In this document: one piece after another, positions 1 to 9,987 of the stretch | Layout: each line of letters begins with the position of its first letter | How positions within the stretch are numbered: position 1 is the first letter of the stretch | Source of the DNA: Frateuria flava | Lineage (GTDB): Bacteria; Pseudomonadota; Gammaproteobacteria; Xanthomonadales; Rhodanobacteraceae | Length of the DNA stretch: 64,000 bases | Reading direction: 5' to 3' | Assembly: GCF_017837635.1 (NCBI RefSeq) | Contig: NZ_JAGJRS010000007.1 | Location: 1-64,000 of the forward strand | Program-made: the position numbers and the translations under genes | The notes under the pieces: model-generated | The model's database searches: none | What the model saw: only the letters and a program-made list of their open reading frames with translations | What the model was told of the DNA's origin: nothing

Positions 1-205
1 CCCAAGGGCGCTCCTACAAAATTGTCACCCTTCCTGACGCACCGGCAGGCTGCCCGGCCTCGACGCCTGCACCCATGGCTGCTGTAGGAGCGCACGTACC
101 GTCAGAGCGCACTCGGCGCGACCGTACTGCGCGGTCGCACCCAAGGGCGCTCCTGCAGGGCGTACGTCCCGTAGGAGCGCCCTTGGGTGCGAGGTCGCGC
201 CGTGG
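1..205. repeat. Cluster of REP-like elements (GTAGGAGCGC family)
   Basis: Several copies of a short element with the core GTAGGAGCGC lie in both orientations near 1-17, 84-95, 140-156 and 171-187. Some extend to CCCTTGGG followed by GCGCGACC-like sequence. The same family recurs at 44890-44950 and 45920-45975. The elements are palindromic in pairs and lie just beyond the 3' end of transketolase, as expected of REP elements that act as transcript ends or bind nucleoid proteins. No gene is supported in this stretch. Confidence 0.8.
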
Positions 206-214
206 ACGCGTGAA

Positions 215-2224
215 TCAGCCGATTGAGCGCTTGACCGCGTCCACCACGTGGGTGACGGTGAAGCCGAAGTGCTCGAACAGCTGCGGTGCCGGCGCCGATG
301 CGCCGAATCCGGTCATGCCGATGACTTCGCCATCCAGGCCCACGTACTTGCGCCAGTAGTCGGCCGTGGCCGCCTCGACTGCCACGCGCGCGCGGCACCA
401 GGACGGCAGGATGCCTTCGCGGTATTCCAGCGGCTGCTCGTCGAACACCTCGGTGCAGGGCATCGACACCACGCGCACCGGCACGCCCTGCTGGCCCAGG
501 GTGCGGGCCGCTTCCATCGCCAGTTCCACTTCCGAACCGGTAGCGATGATGATCGCCTTGAATTTGGTATCGGCCGGATCGGAAAGGACATACGCCCCGC
601 GCGCGATGTCACGCACCTGCTGCTCGCTGCGCTGCTGGTGCTTGAGGTTCTGGCGCGAGAACACCAGGCACGCGGGGTTGCCCTTGCGCTCGATGGCAGC
701 CTTCCAGGACACGGCCGATTCGACCGCGTCGCACGGGCGCCACACCTGGTTGTTCGGGATGTAGCGCAGGCTGGCCAGGTGCTCGACCGGCTGGTGCGTC
801 GGGCCGTCCTCGCCCAGGCCGATGGAGTCGTGGGTGTAGACGTGGATGGCGTGCGCCGGGATCAGCGCGCTCATGCGCACGGCGTTGCGGGCGTAGTCGG
901 AGAACACCAGGAAAGTGGCGTCGTAGGGAATGAAGCCGCCGTGCAGCGCCAGGCCATTGGCGATCGCGGTCATGCCGAACTCGCGCACACCGTAGTAGAC
1001 GTAGTTGCCCTGGCCGTCGCTGGCGTTACCGTTGCCGGCGTCCTTGCTGCCCTTCCACTTGGTGAGGTTGGAGCCGGCGAGGTCCGCCGAGCCGCCGATC
1101 AGTTCCGGCAGCAGCGGGCCGAAGGCGTCCAGTGCCATCTGCGAGGCCTTGCGCGAGGCCACTTCGGGGCCCTCGGCCTGCATTTTCGCGATGTAGGCCT
1201 GCGCCTTGTCGGCCCAGTCGGCCGGCAGCTCGCCGGCGAGGCGGCGCTTGAACTCGGCGGCCAGTTCCGGATGCGCCTTGGCGTAGGCGTCCAGCGTAGC
1301 GTTCCACTCCTGCTCGCGCTCGGCGCCCTTGGCCTTGGCGTCCCAGCCGGCATAGATCTCGGCCGGGATCTCGAACGGCGGGTGGGTCCAGCCGAGCTGT
1401 TCGCGCGCGGCGGCGATCTCGTCCTTGCCCAGCGGCGCACCGTGGCTTTCTTCCTTGCCCTGCTTGTGCGGCGCGCCGAAGCCGATGATGGTCCTGGCGC
1501 AGATCAGCGTGGGTTTCTCGGACTGCGCGGTCGCCTGCGTGATCGCGCGCTTGATCGCCTCGGCATCATGGCCGTCGACGCCACGGATCACGTTCCAGCC
1601 GTAGGCCTCGAAGCGCTTGGCGGTGTCGTCGGTGAACCAGCCATGGACTTCGCCGTCGATGGAGATGCCGTTGTCGTCGTAAATCGCCACCAGCTTGCCA
1701 AGGCCCCAGGTGCCGGCCAGCGAGCAGGCCTCGTGCGAGATGCCTTCCATCAGGCAACCGTCACCGAGGAACACGTAGGTGTGGTGGTCGACCACGGTGT
1801 GGCCCGGGCGGTTGAAGTGCGCCGCCAGCACCTTCTCGGCGAGCGCGAAACCGACCGCATTGGCCAGGCCCTGGCCCAGCGGGCCGGTGGTGGTTTCCAC
1901 GCCCGGGGTGTGGCCGTATTCGGGATGGCCGGCCGTCTTCGAGTGCAGTTGGCGGAAGCGCTTGAGCTCGGCCATCGGCAGGTCGTACCCGGCCAGATGC
2001 AACAGCGCGTACTGCAGCATCGAACCGTGGCCGTTGGAGAGCACGAAGCGGTCGCGGTTGGGCCACTTCGGATCGGCCGGGTTGTGCCTGAGGAAGTCGT
2101 TCCACAGCACTTCGGCGATGTCGGCCATGCCCATGGGCATGCCCGGGTGGCCGGACTTGGCCGCCTCGACGGCGTCCATGGCGAGGGCGCGCACGGCGTT
2201 GGCGAGTTCGCGGCGGGTGGTCAT
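215..2224 (-). CDS. tkt: Transketolase
   Basis: Thiamine-diphosphate enzyme that moves two-carbon units between ketose and aldose phosphates in the non-oxidative pentose phosphate pathway. The 669-residue length is normal for bacterial transketolase. Visible family features are the N-terminal KSGHPG with His26, the [17 protein letters not shown] segment, the TPP/metal motif GDGCLMEG near residue 155 with a downstream DDNGISIDG, and the pyrimidine-domain segment YYGVREFGM near residue 410, which carries the expected catalytic Glu. An upstream extension to 2299 is possible, but its residues do not look like transketolase, so the start at [11 protein letters not shown] was chosen. It sits near aldolase, pyruvate kinase and GAPDH. 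Confidence 0.96.
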   Translation of the reverse strand: MTTRRELANAVRALAMDAVEAAKSGHPGMPMGMADIAEVLWNDFLRHNPADPKWPNRDRFVLSNGHGSMLQYALLHLAGYDLPMAELKRFRQLHSKTAGHPEYGHTPGVETTTGPLGQGLANAVGFALAEKVLAAHFNRPGHTVVDHHTYVFLGDGCLMEGISHEACSLAGTWGLGKLVAIYDDNGISIDGEVHGWFTDDTAKRFEAYGWNVIRGVDGHDAEAIKRAITQATAQSEKPTLICARTIIGFGAPHKQGKEESHGAPLGKDEIAAAREQLGWTHPPFEIPAEIYAGWDAKAKGAEREQEWNATLDAYAKAHPELAAEFKRRLAGELPADWADKAQAYIAKMQAEGPEVASRKASQMALDAFGPLLPELIGGSADLAGSNLTKWKGSKDAGNGNASDGQGNYVYYGVREFGMTAIANGLALHGGFIPYDATFLVFSDYARNAVRMSALIPAHAIHVYTHDSIGLGEDGPTHQPVEHLASLRYIPNNQVWRPCDAVESAVSWKAAIERKGNPACLVFSRQNLKHQQRSEQQVRDIARGAYVLSDPADTKFKAIIIATGSEVELAMEAARTLGQQGVPVRVVSMPCTEVFDEQPLEYREGILPSWCRARVAVEAATADYWRKYVGLDGEVIGMTGFGASAPAPQLFEHFGFTVTHVVDAVKRSIG

Positions 2225-2637
2225 CGGTCGGATCTCCGGGCAAGCGGCAAAGCGCCAATTGTCGCCGATCGGGGGGACGGCTGTCGCGTTGGCGCACACC
2301 GGGCCTTGCCGCGGCGATTAATTTCGCCTTAACCGGAACTCCCGCGATAACGCGGATCTTCAGGTAACGCCCGCTCCAATAGTGCTGCGCACAGTTCATG
2401 CGCGACACCTGGAGGCCGCTGTTTTTCTCTGAGCGCGCCTGCGGCCCCTCCAACGAGAAGGACGTCCAGGCGTTCATGAACTGGACGCGGAACTTAACCG
2501 CAAATTACCGGGTTTCTCATGCGCATTGAATCTTTCGCGCACCGGCCGCATCCAAGGAACCGCGTGTCGCCATCCCCTTATCTGGTGCACGCAAGCGATC
2601 GATCCCCGCGATCGCTACAACAACAGGAGAATCTCCC
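2225..2637. other. Intergenic region with nested inverted repeats
   Basis: About 410 bases separate transketolase from the outer-membrane protein gene. No convincing ORF is seen. The region holds a nested inverted repeat: CAGTTCATG at 2392-2400 pairs with CATGAACTG at 2475-2483, CCTGG at 2408-2412 with CCAGG at 2466-2470, and GGAGGCCGC at 2411-2419 with GCGGCCCCTCC at 2441-2451. It could be a structured 5' leader, a small RNA or a decayed repeat. Promoters for the two divergent genes should also lie here, but none is clear. Confidence 0.5.
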
Positions 2638-3231
2638 ATGAAAAAGACGCTGCTTGCCCTTGCCTTTGCTTCCGCCGGCCTGCTGGCCGTTCCCGCCGCG
2701 TTCGCGCAGAGTGCGCCGACCCATACCGACGGCTGGTTCGTCAACGGCAACGTGGGCCGCACCTCGATCGACAAGGGCCCCTACGACAACCATGACACCG
2801 GTTATGCAATCGGTGGTGGCTACCGCTGGTCGTTCGATCCGTTCGTGGCGATCGGCGTGGAGGTCGGTTACAACGACCTTGGCAACATCCACGTCAAGAA
2901 CATCTTCAACAGCAACGACGTGGTCGAACAGGGCCGCTCGCAGCTGCATGGCTGGACCGCCGGCGTCAACGGCCACTTCAACGTCGGCCAGAACTGGTAC
3001 GTCAGCGCGCGCACGGGTCTGTACAGCTGGAAGGGCCATGGCCTGAGCAACGACATCGACCCGGTCCGCAAGAGCCTGGACGACACCAGCTGGTACGCCG
3101 GCGCGGGCGTGGGCTACGACTTCAGCAACAACGCCAGCATCGGCCTGAACTACGACCACTACGATGCGTCGAAGGACAACGTCAACCTCGACACCAACAT
3201 GGTGTCGGTCAGCGCCGAATACCGGTTCTGA
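2638..3231 (+). CDS. Small outer-membrane beta-barrel protein (OmpW/Ail-like)
   Basis: A 197-residue protein with a clear Sec signal peptide (MKKTLLALAFASAGLL to the cleavage site AFA-QS near residue 23), followed by alternating amphipathic strands rich in Gly, Tyr and Trp. It ends in YRF, the terminal aromatic signature that the Bam machinery recognises. The glycine-tyrosine strands (GGGYRW, GAGVGYDF, GLNYDHYD) suggest an eight-stranded barrel of the OmpA/OmpW/Ail superfamily. AGGAG lies just upstream of the ATG. The specific role cannot be told from sequence. It is a stand-alone gene followed by a strong terminator. Confidence 0.8.
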   Translation: MKKTLLALAFASAGLLAVPAAFAQSAPTHTDGWFVNGNVGRTSIDKGPYDNHDTGYAIGGGYRWSFDPFVAIGVEVGYNDLGNIHVKNIFNSNDVVEQGRSQLHGWTAGVNGHFNVGQNWYVSARTGLYSWKGHGLSNDIDPVRKSLDDTSWYAGAGVGYDFSNNASIGLNYDHYDASKDNVNLDTNMVSVSAEYRF

Positions 3232-3270
3232 TCGCACTGGCGCAGGGATGCGCCGTCAGTGAAAACGAAA

Positions 3271-3296
3271 GGGCGCCCTCAGGCGCCCTTTTTTTG
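3271..3296 (+). terminator. Rho-independent terminator of the outer-membrane protein gene
   Basis: GGGCGCC-CTCA-GGCGCCC forms a perfect seven-base-pair stem at 3271-3288 and is followed by a run of T at 3289-3295. It lies 40 bases after the stop codon of the preceding gene. Confidence 0.93.
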
Positions 3297-3546
3297 GCTC
3301 TTGCCCGGAAAGGAAGCAGGTACACCGCAAGCTGACGTCCGCGCGGTTTTCTCAAGTCAACTCCCGAGGGCTTTAGGGAAGGCGAAGAAGTGACCGCGCG
3401 CCGACAGGTGATCAACGCCGCCGCATGCGAGCCCAATCGCGGGGAGCCCTCGCAAGAAAGGGCAACCAAGGCACTGCTCTAGCAGGCATCCCGGCGAGCT
3501 CCGGCCCCTCACCCCAGCCCTCTCCCCGGAGGGGAGAGGGAGCAGA
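3297..3546. repeat. Repeat-containing spacer between two convergent terminators
   Basis: No gene is seen. The segment carries a CTCTCCCC-GGA-GGGGAGAGG palindrome near 3517-3541. It also has words shared with the spacer at 12000-12192, such as GCGCCGACAGG and CGCAAGAAAGGG. It appears to be a composite of short dispersed repeats. Confidence 0.6.
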
Positions 3547-3576
3547 GCAAAAAAAGGGCGCCTTGCGGCGCCCTTT
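3547..3576 (-). terminator. Rho-independent terminator of fructose-bisphosphate aldolase
   Basis: Read on the minus strand, AAAGGGCGCC-GCAA-GGCGCCCTTT forms a ten-base-pair stem followed by seven T residues (the A run at 3549-3555 on the plus strand). It lies about 20 bases after the aldolase stop codon. Confidence 0.92.
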
Positions 3577-3598
3577 CTCACAAACGCGGGCTGGAGAC

Positions 3599-4603
3599 TC
3601 AGCCGTTCCACTGCCCCAGCGCGGCCAGGCCATTCTCCTTGGCGCGCGCGGCGACGGTCTTCTGTGCCTCGGCGTAGTTGGCCTTCATGTCCTTGGACCA
3701 CAGCTTGAGCGCGGCCTGCTGCATGGCACGGCCGTAGGAGAACGACAGCGGCCACGGGTGCGGGCCGATGTGGTTCATGGCGTTCAGGTGCGCGGTCGAC
3801 TGCTCGTCGGTCTGGCCGCCGGAGAGGAACACGATGCCCGGCAGCGAGGCCGGCACGGTGCTCTTGAGCACGCGCACGGTCGCCTCGGCCACTTCTTCCA
3901 CTTCGGCCTGCTCGTCGCAGTTCTTGCCGGGGATGACCATGCTGACCTTCAGGATGGTGCCCTCGAGCATCACGTTCTGCTCGTACAGCGCGTTGAACAG
4001 GCTGCGCAGCACCGCCTCGTGCACTTCGTAGCTGACCTCGATCGTGTGGTCGCCGTCCATGATGACTTCCGGCTCGACCATCGGCACCAGGCCAGCTTCC
4101 TGACACAGCGCCGCGTAACGGGCGAGCGCGTGCACGTTCGCTTCGATCGCGGTCGAGCTGGGGTTTTCGTCGGAGATGTTGATCACCGCGCGCCACTTGG
4201 CGAACTGCGCCCCCAGCTTGACGTACTCGGCCAGGCGGTCACGCAGGCCGTCCAGGCCTTCGGTGACCACGTCGCCCGGGAAGCCGGCCAGCGGCACCGG
4301 GCCCTTGTCGACCTTGATGCCGGGGATGATGCCGTTCTTCTTCATCAGCTCGGTGAACGGCACGCCGTCCCTGGTCTTCTGGCGGATCGTCTCGTCGAAC
4401 AGGATCGCACCGGAGATGTGCTCGGAAAGGCCCGGCGCGGTGAGCAGCAGCTCGCGGTAGGCGCGGCGGTTTTCTTCGGTGTTCTCGATGCCGACCGCCT
4501 CGAAGCGCTTCTTGATCGTGTTGGTCGATTCGTCGATGGCGATGATGCCCTTTCCGGGCGCGACCATCGCCTGGGCGATGCTTTCGAGATCTTCGATGCT
4601 CAT
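3599..4603 (-). CDS. Class I fructose-bisphosphate aldolase
   Basis: Reversibly cleaves fructose 1,6-bisphosphate to dihydroxyacetone phosphate and glyceraldehyde 3-phosphate. The 334-residue protein is of the Schiff-base (class I) type rather than the metal-dependent class II. Visible motifs are GKGIIAIDEST near residue 18, WRAVINI, and the lysine-bearing strand EGTILKVSMVIPG near residue 217, followed by FLSGGQTDEQST. These are family hallmarks, and the Lys in LKVSM is the expected imine former. It is transcribed away from a small secreted-protein gene and ends at its own terminator. Transketolase, pyruvate kinase and GAPDH lie nearby. Confidence 0.95.
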   Translation of the reverse strand: MSIEDLESIAQAMVAPGKGIIAIDESTNTIKKRFEAVGIENTEENRRAYRELLLTAPGLSEHISGAILFDETIRQKTRDGVPFTELMKKNGIIPGIKVDKGPVPLAGFPGDVVTEGLDGLRDRLAEYVKLGAQFAKWRAVINISDENPSSTAIEANVHALARYAALCQEAGLVPMVEPEVIMDGDHTIEVSYEVHEAVLRSLFNALYEQNVMLEGTILKVSMVIPGKNCDEQAEVEEVAEATVRVLKSTVPASLPGIVFLSGGQTDEQSTAHLNAMNHIGPHPWPLSFSYGRAMQQAALKLWSKDMKANYAEAQKTVAARAKENGLAALGQWNG

Positions 4604-4730
4604 GAAACGACTCCGTACAGACGGGCGGGGTCACCGCAATGGATTAACGCCGCCCCGGACGGGACGGCAGGTCAAAGAACCGCCGATTATAACGACTTGG
4701 TGTCAACGCCGTGGTGACGGCGCGGCAAGG

Positions 4731-5162
4731 CTAGTTTTCGTAGCCCGGCAGGTGGCACGGTGCCATGACCTTTTTCTGGCCGGCGGCATCGGAGGGGGCG
4801 TTGAACGGCACCACGTAATAGGTGTTCACCGGATCGTGGTTGCCGTTGGACAGCGCCGGGCCGTAACGGAAGTTGGACACGGCGCTCATCGCGATCTGGC
4901 CGAAGTCGCCCTCGGGCGCCACCTTCTCGACCTTCAGGTTACGCGGCACGCCGTCGGAACCGATCATGTAGCTCACCGCGGCGCAGCCGGGCTGGTTGAC
5001 GTTGCGTGCGCTGTTGGGCACGTCGACGGCGACGTTCTGGTTCAGGAGGATCCAGTAGTCGTACAGGTGCTGCGGGTCGACTCGGTGCTGCGATTGCGCC
5101 GCTGCCGGCAAGCCGGCGGCCAGCAGCGTCGCAAAGAGGAGACGGCGGACGGTCGGGTTCAT
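4731..5162 (-). CDS. Periplasmic protein with a TonB-C-terminal-like fold
   Basis: A 143-residue protein with a signal peptide (MNPTVRRLLFATLLAAGLPAAAQS). The segment GCAAVSYMIGSDGVPRNLKVEK (given here as its key residues: V-Y-I-G--G-P-N--V) resembles the TonB C-terminal beta-alpha-beta pattern found in energy-transducer-like proteins without a TonB membrane anchor. AGGAGG sits seven bases before the ATG. Partner and function are unknown. It stands alone between aldolase and pyruvate kinase on the same strand, with about 110 bases of repeat-containing spacer on the pyk side. Confidence 0.6.
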   Translation of the reverse strand: MNPTVRRLLFATLLAAGLPAAAQSQHRVDPQHLYDYWILLNQNVAVDVPNSARNVNQPGCAAVSYMIGSDGVPRNLKVEKVAPEGDFGQIAMSAVSNFRYGPALSNGNHDPVNTYYVVPFNAPSDAAGQKKVMAPCHLPGYEN

Positions 5163-5276
5163 GGCAACCTCCTGGCGTGGGGGCTGGCCAGTGTAGCGCC
5201 GCGGGGACGGTACGACCCGTGACGCTACGGCTCCCTCTCCCCGGCGGGGAGGGGAGACGAACGCAAAGAGCCATGT

Positions 5277-6749
5277 TTAAAGGTCGCGCAGGCTCTCGAC
5301 GATGCCCTCGGCGCCCACCAGCAGCAGCTTGAGCGTGTTGGTGCCGCCGCCGGCGCCGACGCGGTCGCCCTGGGTCAGCACTACGCGGTCGCCTTCGGCC
5401 AGCTTGCCCAGCGCGAACAGCTGGCGCACCGCTTCGCGCGCGTTGGCGGCCGAACTCTGGCTGACCTCGGTGAAGGCGACCGGCTGCACGTCGCGCAACA
5501 GCAGCATGCGCCGGCGCGCATCGGCGGCCGGCGAGAGGGCATAGATCGGCACCGCACTGCGATAGCGCGAAAGCCATTGCGCGGTAGCACCGGATTCGGT
5601 CAGCGCGATCAGCGCGCGCACCCCGAGCTGCCCGGCCAGCACCATCGCGGCCAGCGCGATCGCCTGGTCGGCGCGGTCGAGCCGGTGCACTGCGGTGGAG
5701 AGGTCTTCCTTCGGCTCGAACTGGCGTTCGGCGCCCAGACAGATGCGGCGCATGGCGGCCACCGCCACGTCCGGGTGCGCGCCGGCGGCGGTTTCCTGCG
5801 AAAGCATCACCGCGTCGGTGCCGTCGATCACCGCGTTGGCGACGTCGAGCACCTCGGCGCGGGTGGGGATGGGCGCAGTGACCATCGATTGCAGCATCTG
5901 CGTGGCGGTGATCACCGCGCGGTTGCGGGCGACCGCCTCGCGGATGATCTTCTTCTGCAGGCCGGGCAGTTCGGCATCGCCGATTTCCACGCCCAGGTCG
6001 CCGCGCGCCACCATCACCGCGTCGGAAGCGTCGATGATCTCGCCCAGAACGGGAATCGCATCGGCGCGTTCGATCTTGGCAACCAGTGCGCCCTGGCCAT
6101 CGGCCTCGCGCAGGAGGCGGCGGGCCTGTTCCATGTCGGCGGCCGAACGCACAAACGAGACGGCGAGGAAGTCGGCACCGATTTCGGCGGCTAACTGGAT
6201 GTCCGCGCGGTCCTTGTCCGACAGCGCGGACACCGACAAACCGCCACCCTGCCGGTTGAGGCCCTTGCGGTCGGACAGCTTGCCGCCGATCAGCACCTCG
6301 CAGCGTACCTGCGCGCCCTCGACGGCAACCACGCGCAGTGCCACCAGGCCGTCGTCCAGCAACAGGACGTCGCCGGCGGCCACGTCCTGCGGAAGCTGGT
6401 GGTAGCTGACCCCGACGCGGGTGCTGTCACCGGCCGGCGCGTCAGGCGAGCAGTCGAGCACGAAGGGATCACCCGGGTGCAGCTCGATCGGGCCGTGCGC
6501 GAATTTCTCGATGCGGATCTTCGGGCCCTGAAGGTCGGCCAGGATGCCGACTTCGCGCCCCGCCGCCTGCGCCGCCTCGCGTACCGCCATGGCGCGCGCG
6601 CGGTGATCCTGCGGCTGTCCATGGGAGAGGTTGAGGCGAACCACGTCCACACCCTCGGCAATCAGCCGCGCGAGCATGCCCGGCGCGTCGGTGGCGGGGC
6701 CTAAGGTGGCGACGATCTTGGTGCGGCGCAGGGGGTTTTCGGCATTCAT
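5277..6749 (-). CDS. pyk: Pyruvate kinase
   Basis: Last step of glycolysis: phosphoenolpyruvate plus ADP to pyruvate plus ATP. The 490-residue protein has the full family layout. The N-terminal TKIVATLGPATD segment is followed by VVRLNLSHG near residue 37. The ILADLQGPKIRI segment and the PK-like lid domain come next (about 75-170). The active-site block AKIERADAIPVLGEIIDASDAVMVARGDLGVEI starts near residue 225 with its catalytic Lys and metal-binding Glu and Asp. The segment TATQMLQSM and a C-terminal allosteric domain follow. No truncation is seen. It may be co-regulated with the nearby aldolase, but a spacer separates them. Confidence 0.97.
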   Translation of the reverse strand: MNAENPLRRTKIVATLGPATDAPGMLARLIAEGVDVVRLNLSHGQPQDHRARAMAVREAAQAAGREVGILADLQGPKIRIEKFAHGPIELHPGDPFVLDCSPDAPAGDSTRVGVSYHQLPQDVAAGDVLLLDDGLVALRVVAVEGAQVRCEVLIGGKLSDRKGLNRQGGGLSVSALSDKDRADIQLAAEIGADFLAVSFVRSAADMEQARRLLREADGQGALVAKIERADAIPVLGEIIDASDAVMVARGDLGVEIGDAELPGLQKKIIREAVARNRAVITATQMLQSMVTAPIPTRAEVLDVANAVIDGTDAVMLSQETAAGAHPDVAVAAMRRICLGAERQFEPKEDLSTAVHRLDRADQAIALAAMVLAGQLGVRALIALTESGATAQWLSRYRSAVPIYALSPAADARRRMLLLRDVQPVAFTEVSQSSAANAREAVRQLFALGKLAEGDRVVLTQGDRVGAGGGTNTLKLLLVGAEGIVESLRDL

Positions 6750-6886
6750 GCGGCGAGGCTAGCAGATGCCGGTGAGGGGACGGACCGGGTGCAATCGTAT
6801 GCAGTGTGACGGGAAACCCAACCCCGCCCTGCCCGGCCCGGTCGCTCCGCCCTCATGCGCCCTTCTCGATGAGACGGGCGCGACAC

Positions 6887-7684
6887 TTACCCCAGCGTGC
6901 GATTGAGCAACTGCGCCAGCCGCCGCCCCGCCTGCCGCAGGCGCTGCTCGGCCAGCGGCAGCTCGGCCTCCAGGTAGGAGGCGCCAACCGTATGGCCGTC
7001 CGGATAAAGGTCGCGGGTCATCCGGCACGATTCCTCCGCCCAGGCCACGAACGGCGTGCCGCCATCGGGCGGCAAGGCAACCATGGGGCGCGCATCGAGC
7101 TTTTGCGCGTAGTGCTGCCAGTCCAGCCCGCGCGTGCGCAGCATCCCCGAATCCCACACGCGGTGGAGGTTGCTGCCCTTGCCCTGGAACTGCACCTGGT
7201 AAGTGTTGCCGCCCTTGTCGGGACGGTAGCCGGCGTGCAGCGGCTGGTGCACGTCACCGACGAGGTGCACGACGAATTTCAGCGCCTCCCGGCGCGCCGC
7301 GTCGCTCTGGTTGCGGTCGCCAAGCACCGCCACGTAGTGCTGGAGGCCTGCGACGACGCAGCGCCCCTGCCGGCAATCGCGCGGAGGTTGGTAGTCGCAG
7401 TCGCGATTGGCGAAGTTGATGTAGTGCATCGCGCGCGTGGCCTTCCACAACGCCTGCTGCGAAGGGTCGTCCTGAACGTCGTCCGCCCAGGTGGCCACGT
7501 CGGCCAGCCGCCCGGTGTGCTCGGGCGCCAGCAGCCGCTCGACCTGTGCCTCGGCGGCGGGACTCAGGTGGCGCTGGGCCAGTTCGGCCACGATGCGATG
7601 GCCATCCGGCCCCCAGGCGTAGGCCTTGGGAACCAGCAGGAGACAGGCGAGCAGGAAAACGGCGTTACGGCGCAGGGCGGTCAT
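6887..7684 (-). CDS. S1/P1-type nuclease, secreted
   Basis: Zinc-dependent nuclease of the S1/P1 family, which cuts single-stranded DNA or RNA and 3'-nucleotides. The chosen start (MTALRRNAVFLLACLLL) gives a signal peptide whose cleavage after AYA would expose Trp at the mature N-terminus, which ligates zinc in this family. Further expected ligands are visible: GPDGHRIVAE, WADDVQDD, HYINFAN, and HLVGDVHQPLHAGY followed by NLHRVWDSGML. The length of 265 residues is typical. The protein should act in the periplasm or outside the cell. A 14-residue longer start at 7726 would place a poor sequence before the signal peptide, so it was rejected. Confidence 0.93.
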   Translation of the reverse strand: MTALRRNAVFLLACLLLVPKAYAWGPDGHRIVAELAQRHLSPAAEAQVERLLAPEHTGRLADVATWADDVQDDPSQQALWKATRAMHYINFANRDCDYQPPRDCRQGRCVVAGLQHYVAVLGDRNQSDAARREALKFVVHLVGDVHQPLHAGYRPDKGGNTYQVQFQGKGSNLHRVWDSGMLRTRGLDWQHYAQKLDARPMVALPPDGGTPFVAWAEESCRMTRDLYPDGHTVGASYLEAELPLAEQRLRQAGRRLAQLLNRTLG

Positions 7685-7732
7685 CGACGGCAGGTGCGGA
7701 CTTGGGAGGGCTGGCGAGTGTGCCACAGCGCC

Positions 7733-9825
<2,093 letters not shown>

Positions 9826-9865
9826 CAGGCTCCGGCCGGCTTCCCTCCGAAGCCGGCACGCAGCG

Positions 9866-9897
9866 AAGGCCGGGACTGTCGGGTTCCGGCCTTTTTT
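9866..9897 (+). terminator. Terminator after gap
   Basis: AAGGCCGG at 9866-9873 pairs with CCGGCCTT at 9886-9893, and a T run follows to 9897. It sits 40 bases beyond the GAPDH stop codon. Confidence 0.88.
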
Positions 9898-9987
9898 GTT
9901 GCGGAAGAAACGGTGATGGATTTTCCGCCGCTGCGGCATGCGGACACGCCTCGCTCCGGCGGTGCGGTTCCAGCCTATACTTACGCA

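Noticed and set aside
248-2332. Long open frame opposite transketolase (694 codons)
   Set aside because: Antisense shadow of a well-conserved gene in GC-rich DNA; composition is Arg/Ala/His-rich with no recognisable domain.
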